Source of the DNA: Sulfuricaulis sp.
Lineage (GTDB): Bacteria; Pseudomonadota; Gammaproteobacteria; Acidiferrobacterales; Sulfurifustaceae
Assembly: GCA_030650525.1 (NCBI GenBank)
Contig: JAUSDQ010000119.1
Location: forward strand, 1 to 45,429
Reading direction: 5' to 3'
DNA length: 45,429 nt
Shown one piece after another: positions 42,634-45,429 of this stretch (the stretch's first letter is position 1; the number at the start of each line of letters is the position of its first letter). The position numbers were made by a program, and so were the translations under genes. The notes below the pieces were generated by a model. It worked only from the letters and a program-made list of their open reading frames with translations, was not told the DNA's origin and ran no database searches.

Positions 42634-42706
42634 GGTGACAAATGATGTTAATCAGTTAATCAGTTGAGCGATGCACTACCGCTGCAAGATGGGGATTCGC
42701 GGACAG

Positions 42707-43602
42707 TTACGGCCGATAGACACACTCCTGCGACGTGACCGCCACGACGCGTCCTTGGCCATCGTAGATTTTCGCGGTCGCAAGCCCACGCCCCGACGCG
42801 GCCACCGGACAAGACACCTCCACAAGAAACCAATCGTCGGCTTTGACGTGCCCGTAGAACCACAGCGCGTGGTTGACTGAAGCCGCCAGCATTCTCCCGG
42901 TCTCGGGGTAGGGCATAACCTGCAACAGCGGCACATGGGCCAGCACATAGTCGGTAAGGTAGGCAACCCGCATTGATGCACGACAGGGTCGTCAGGCAAT
43001 GGCTTCGGTGAGCGCACCCAGAAAGACACTGGCCCGGCGCCACCGAGTTGCGTCGATGCCCCGAAGTAGCGCGGTGCATCGACGAGGCGCATCTGGATCG
43101 AACTCTTGCGTGCGATGAAATCAAGCGGATGGTCAGCCAGTGCCTCGCGATTCCGCGCGACGAGCGTGCGTACGTCGAATTGCGTCATTGGGTCTGCCGC
43201 CACCTCAGCCCGTGCATCGTTGTGCTCGAAAGCGGAACCTGGCGGCCGACACGACGCCGTCGCGATGCAGAGAGTTCGATCGCCCTGCGTGGCATGCAGG
43301 CTTCGAACCGAGGTCGTCGCGCCGTCGCTGACCGCCTCCACTTTGTAGCGCACCGGTTGAGCCGGGTGTCCCGAACTACAGAACATGAGTTGCAGAGCGT
43401 GTACCGGTCGGTCGGACTCGACGGTGCGCGCGATGGCTGAGAGCACTTGACCCAGTATCTGACCACCGAAGATGCGCCCGGCCCCGTTATCCTCGTTGTG
43501 ACGGCTTACGAAGCAGCTGTCGGTTTCGGCTCCGAGCATCATCAAGCGCGCGATGTCGAGCTGCGCCCAATCCACGACTTCCACTTTCGCCATATGTTGC
43601 AT
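42707..43602 (-). pseudogene. TesB-family thioesterase with a frameshift
   Basis: From 43602 the frame reads a normal TesB N-half (GRIFGGQILGQVLSAIARTV, HALQLMFCSSGHPAQPVRY) to LPDDPVVHQC. It then loses register near 42970-42980, after which it gives Cys/Arg-rich nonsense. The missing half continues in another frame as RVAYLTDYVLAHVPLLQVM, SVNHALWFYGHVKADDWFLV and GRGLATAKIYDGQGRVVAV, ending at 42707. A single-base deletion joins the two. Either the gene is inactivated or the base is a sequence error. The frame could produce a 308-residue chimeric product, but it would lack the second hot-dog half. Confidence 0.78.
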
Positions 43603-43608
43603 ATTGTG

Positions 43609-44400
43609 TCAGTCGAATCGCGGCGCCCTCTTCTCGATGAATGCAGCGATGGCTTCTTCATGATCCGATGTCTTGTGGGCCAGAGCCTGAAATGCCGCCG
43701 ACAACTCAAGCAGGGTGTCCAAACGGACATGTTGCGATTCACGGAGTAGCTTCTTTGTCAGACGCAGAGTCGGCCCGGGGTTCACGGCGATCCGACGCGC
43801 CAGCGCGTAGGCGGTTTCCATGAGTTGCTCCGCAGGAACGATGCGACTGACAAGTCCACAGTTCAGCGCCTCCTCTGCATCGATAGCATCACCAGTGAAA
43901 GACATTTCAGCCGCCTTCGACATCCCCACGGCCCGCGGTAACAACCATGCCCCCCCGTCACCCGGCACGAGTCCTACTTTGATAAAACTTTCCGCGAACT
44001 TCGCGGCATGCGATGCGATTCGGATATCGCACATACAGGCCAAATCACAGCCAGCACCAATCGCCGCTCCATTCACCGCTGCGATGGTTGGGACATCAAG
44101 TTGGTACAACGCGAGTGGCAGCCGCTGGATGCCACGCTGATACTCGTCGCGGATTGACATGGGCGGAATGGACTCCACGCGATAACGCTGCATGTCTTTG
44201 ACATTCCCCCCCGAGCAAAATGCACTGCCGGCACCGGTCAGGACAACGACCTTGACGCTCGGATCAGCGGATACCCGTGCACACGCATCCGCGAATTCCG
44301 TGACTGCGGTATTGCCGGTCAAGGCATTTCGTGTATCTGGCTGGTTCATCGTGAGCGTCACGATGCCGCCGTCTTGTTTGTACAGGAGAAAATCAGCCAT
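43609..44400 (-). CDS. Enoyl-CoA hydratase-family protein (unit D)
   Basis: The 263-residue crotonase starts at MADFLLYKQDGGIVTLTM (44400); 19 residues upstream are not conserved. It has the oxyanion loop FCSGGNVKDMQRY, AIGAGCDLACMCDIRIAS (Asp in place of the first Glu), and KFAESFIKVGLVPGDGGAWLLPRAVG with Glu near the second position. This GAGCDLACMCD/GDGGAWLLPRAVG pattern is a known crotonase subgroup. The chemistry is uncertain given the Glu-to-Asp change. It is upstream of the broken TesB gene by 6 bases and downstream of the biotin-carboxylase remnant and operator 4. Confidence 0.88.
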   Translation of the reverse strand: MADFLLYKQDGGIVTLTMNQPDTRNALTGNTAVTEFADACARVSADPSVKVVVLTGAGSAFCSGGNVKDMQRYRVESIPPMSIRDEYQRGIQRLPLALYQLDVPTIAAVNGAAIGAGCDLACMCDIRIASHAAKFAESFIKVGLVPGDGGAWLLPRAVGMSKAAEMSFTGDAIDAEEALNCGLVSRIVPAEQLMETAYALARRIAVNPGPTLRLTKKLLRESQHVRLDTLLELSAAFQALAHKTSDHEEAIAAFIEKRAPRFD

Positions 44401-44549
44401 GGGTGTCTCGCTTTCAAATGGGTCAGGCCGGATTGGCCAGTTCTTGCACAAATTCAAGTGGCGCTACCATGTCTTGGAAAAGCGCCATGCCCAAGCGCTG
44501 GTGCCAATAGGTTTCTTCGCCCTGTTGGCCGCGCGCATTGAATGAACCA

Positions 44550-44662
44550 ATGTACCCGCCTCCGAGTGCATCGTAACGGTGCCGAGACCGAGCTTTTTGG
44601 CGGCGTCGAACCCGACAGTCAATCTCATCGCGAATTGCAATGACCAATTTCTTGAACACGTC
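44550..44662 (-). pseudogene. Remnant of a biotin carboxylase N-terminus
   Basis: Reading the minus strand from about 44659, one frame gives VFKKLVIAIRDEIDCRVR and, after a one-base shift, DAAKKLGLGTVTMHSEAG. Together they match the start of biotin carboxylases (compare KKLIIANRGEIACRV and AAKALGLRTVAVYSEAD in the intact gene at 22682-24043). The conserved NRGEIA has become IRDEID. The rest is lost; further frame leading to LANPA at 44424 is unassignable. It lies immediately behind operator 4, so unit D once probably began with a biotin carboxylase gene. Confidence 0.6.
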
Positions 44663-44695
44663 GAGCTGCTCTTTGCCATGGATCGAATTATTACG

Positions 44696-44722
44696 CAATT
44701 ATAAACCGACGTGACGGACTTT
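44696..44722 (-). promoter_or_regulatory. Operator/promoter 4 for unit D
   Basis: The core CCGACGTGACGG at 44706-44717 differs by one base in the right half-site from the inverted repeat. On the minus strand a perfect TATAAT (44703-44698) begins 2 bases after the core, the same spacing as at the other three sites. The transcript would enter the biotin-carboxylase remnant and then the unit D genes. Confidence 0.68.
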
Positions 44723-45186
44723 TAATAAAAAATACTCCGTCGCATGCCTGCCGATGAACATGCTTCCACCCATGATGAATGGCAAGCCCTAAGACCAGCA
44801 GTCATTGCCGGCCGACAACAACTGGTCGGGTACCGGGATCAATTTCAAATTGCATGCACGGCGTTGGCGCTGCCATCGGCTTATGGCGGGAGCGAACGCC
44901 GCACAGAGCGTAACGAGGACGTTCCAGCAGCCTAGTAGGCATCTCCATACAAATCACCGGTCGCGATAAACCGGAATGGCTGAACACAATTACCCCGAAT
45001 ACCGAGCTTGGCTTAGTCGTGACCCTGGGACGGTACGCTATCGATTGCGGCCCTCATGATCGGTTCGATTGGCGAGACCCGCAAACTTGTTGTACCTGAA
45101 ATCAGCTCGATAAATACGGTCACGACCCCAATGGTCGGAATTGAGTGAAGTGAAATCTGTGACGACACAGACCTCGTCACAAAGCA
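44723..45186. other. Gene-poor region without supported genes
   Basis: Only short frames are present and none resembles a known protein. A plus-strand frame at about 45030-45150 reads GTLSIAALMIGSIGETRKL up to a stop; I cannot assign it. The region lies between the last regulated unit and the tRNA/IS debris and looks like decayed DNA. Confidence 0.4.
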
Positions 45187-45212
45187 AAACGCCAACTAAA
45201 ACGTTGGCGTTT
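45187..45212 (-). terminator. Rho-independent terminator-like hairpin
   Basis: AAACGCCAAC (45187-45196) pairs perfectly with GTTGGCGTTT (45203-45212) around a 6-base loop. On the minus strand the stem is followed by TTTTGCTTTG. It stands about 27 bases downstream of the tRNA fragment on the same strand and is probably the original tRNA terminator. Confidence 0.62.
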
Positions 45213-45238
45213 ACTTACGTGGAAAGCTCGGTATCTAT

Positions 45239-45281
45239 TGGTTACGCGAGTAGGATTTTAACCTACGACCTGGGTTATGAG
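45239..45281 (-). tRNA. 3' fragment of an initiator tRNA-fMet (CAU), decayed
   Basis: On the minus strand the sequence contains anticodon loop CTCATAA (CAT at 45279-45277), a CCCAGGTC variable-region stretch, a T-arm with perfect GTAGG/CCTAC stem (45266-45250), an acceptor strand TCGCGTA, a discriminator A, and encoded CCA ending at 45239. These match the 3' half of bacterial initiator tRNA from memory. The 5' half is missing, two bases are lost near the anticodon stem, and the T loop is TTAAAAT rather than TTCAAAT. It is therefore not functional. Such 3' tRNA fragments are typical att-site leftovers. Confidence 0.6.
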
Positions 45282-45290
45282 CGTAAATAG

Positions 45291-45422
45291 GCCAAGGACG
45301 AAACTATTGCCTGGCTGCTTTGGTATAACCGGACTCGGCTGCATTCGACGCTGGCCTATATCAGCCCGATGCAGTTCGAGCAAAACTGGCTTGCAACTCA
45401 ACCCAAGCAAGCCAATTCATGA
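45291..45422 (+). mobile_element. 3' end of an IS3-family transposase (OrfB) gene, truncated
   Basis: The plus frame gives AKDETIAWLLWYNRTRLHS then TLAYISPMQFEQNW and ends at a TGA (45420-45422). The WYNxxRxHSxLxYxSPxxFE pattern is the C-terminus of IS3-family DDE transposases. The 5' part of the gene is absent; instead the tRNA fragment abuts it on the left, so this is an IS remnant joined to other DNA. Confidence 0.85.
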
Positions 45423-45429
45423 TCTCGGT

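Noticed and set aside
44744-44935. 63-codon plus-strand frame just right of operator 4
   Set aside because: No recognisable motif, no ribosome binding site, and the -10 on this side (TTTTAA) is poor.
1-45429. CRISPR array, prophage, toxin-antitoxin or defence system
   Set aside because: I looked for regularly spaced short repeats and for phage, restriction or toxin genes and saw none in this window.

Overview
The window is a high-GC betaproteobacterial chromosome segment, most like Comamonadaceae (Polaromonas, Variovorax or Rhodoferax type). This is judged from protein style, codon use, and core genes such as ilvD and an OsmC/YcaO fusion. Its centre is a catabolic block of about 38 kb (6.1-44.7 kb), almost entirely on the minus strand, for CoA-bound acid degradation.

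Left flank (1-6.0 kb): the start of an OsmC/YcaO protein; ilvD; a secreted DUF6448 protein; an ECF sigma factor / anti-sigma factor / periplasmic sensor-like trio; and a broken FmdE-like gene. These look like ordinary chromosome.

Catabolic block, read in the direction of transcription (right to left). Unit A (37.2 to 24.1 kb): livF, livG, an acyl-CoA synthetase, livH, livM, a substrate-binding protein, carboxyltransferase 1, acyl-CoA dehydrogenase (ACAD), crotonase, carboxyltransferase 2, ACAD. Unit B (24.0 to 6.1 kb): biotin carboxylase, HMG-CoA-lyase-like protein, LiuC-like hydratase, carboxyltransferase 3, free biotin carrier protein, acetoacetyl-CoA synthetase, degenerate amidohydrolase, thiolase, crotonase, 3-hydroxyacyl-CoA dehydrogenase, family I CoA-transferase-like protein, CaiB/BaiF CoA-transferase, and two ACAD gene pairs. 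Unit C (40.2 to 37.4 kb): ACAD, crotonase, transglutaminase-like protein. It is divergent from a TetR-family regulator gene (+). Unit D (44.7 to 41.0 kb): biotin-carboxylase remnant, crotonase, frameshifted TesB thioesterase, NAD(P)H quinone reductase, TesB thioesterase.

All four units begin at the same 12-bp operator (consensus CCGACGCGTCGG), placed 2 bp upstream of a -10-like hexamer. This defines a compact regulon, most simply controlled by the TetR protein at 40.36 kb. One biotin carboxylase and one 71-residue biotin carrier appear to serve three carboxyltransferases. The three paralogous CT/ACAD-associated modules, HMG-CoA-lyase and acetoacetyl-CoA synthetase resemble a multiplied Liu/Atu (leucine/isoprenoid) pathway. 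The two catalytic/non-catalytic ACAD pairs resemble heteromeric dehydrogenases of steroid catabolism. My inference is import by the Liv transporter, CoA activation, and stepwise dehydrogenation, carboxylation, hydration and retro-Claisen/aldol cleavage of a methyl-branched, probably bulky or alicyclic (terpenoid-like) carboxylic acid. The actual substrate cannot be read from sequence.

Right end (44.7-45.4 kb): decayed DNA with a terminator hairpin, a 3' fragment of initiator tRNA and the 3' end of an IS3-family transposase. This looks like a rearranged island boundary.
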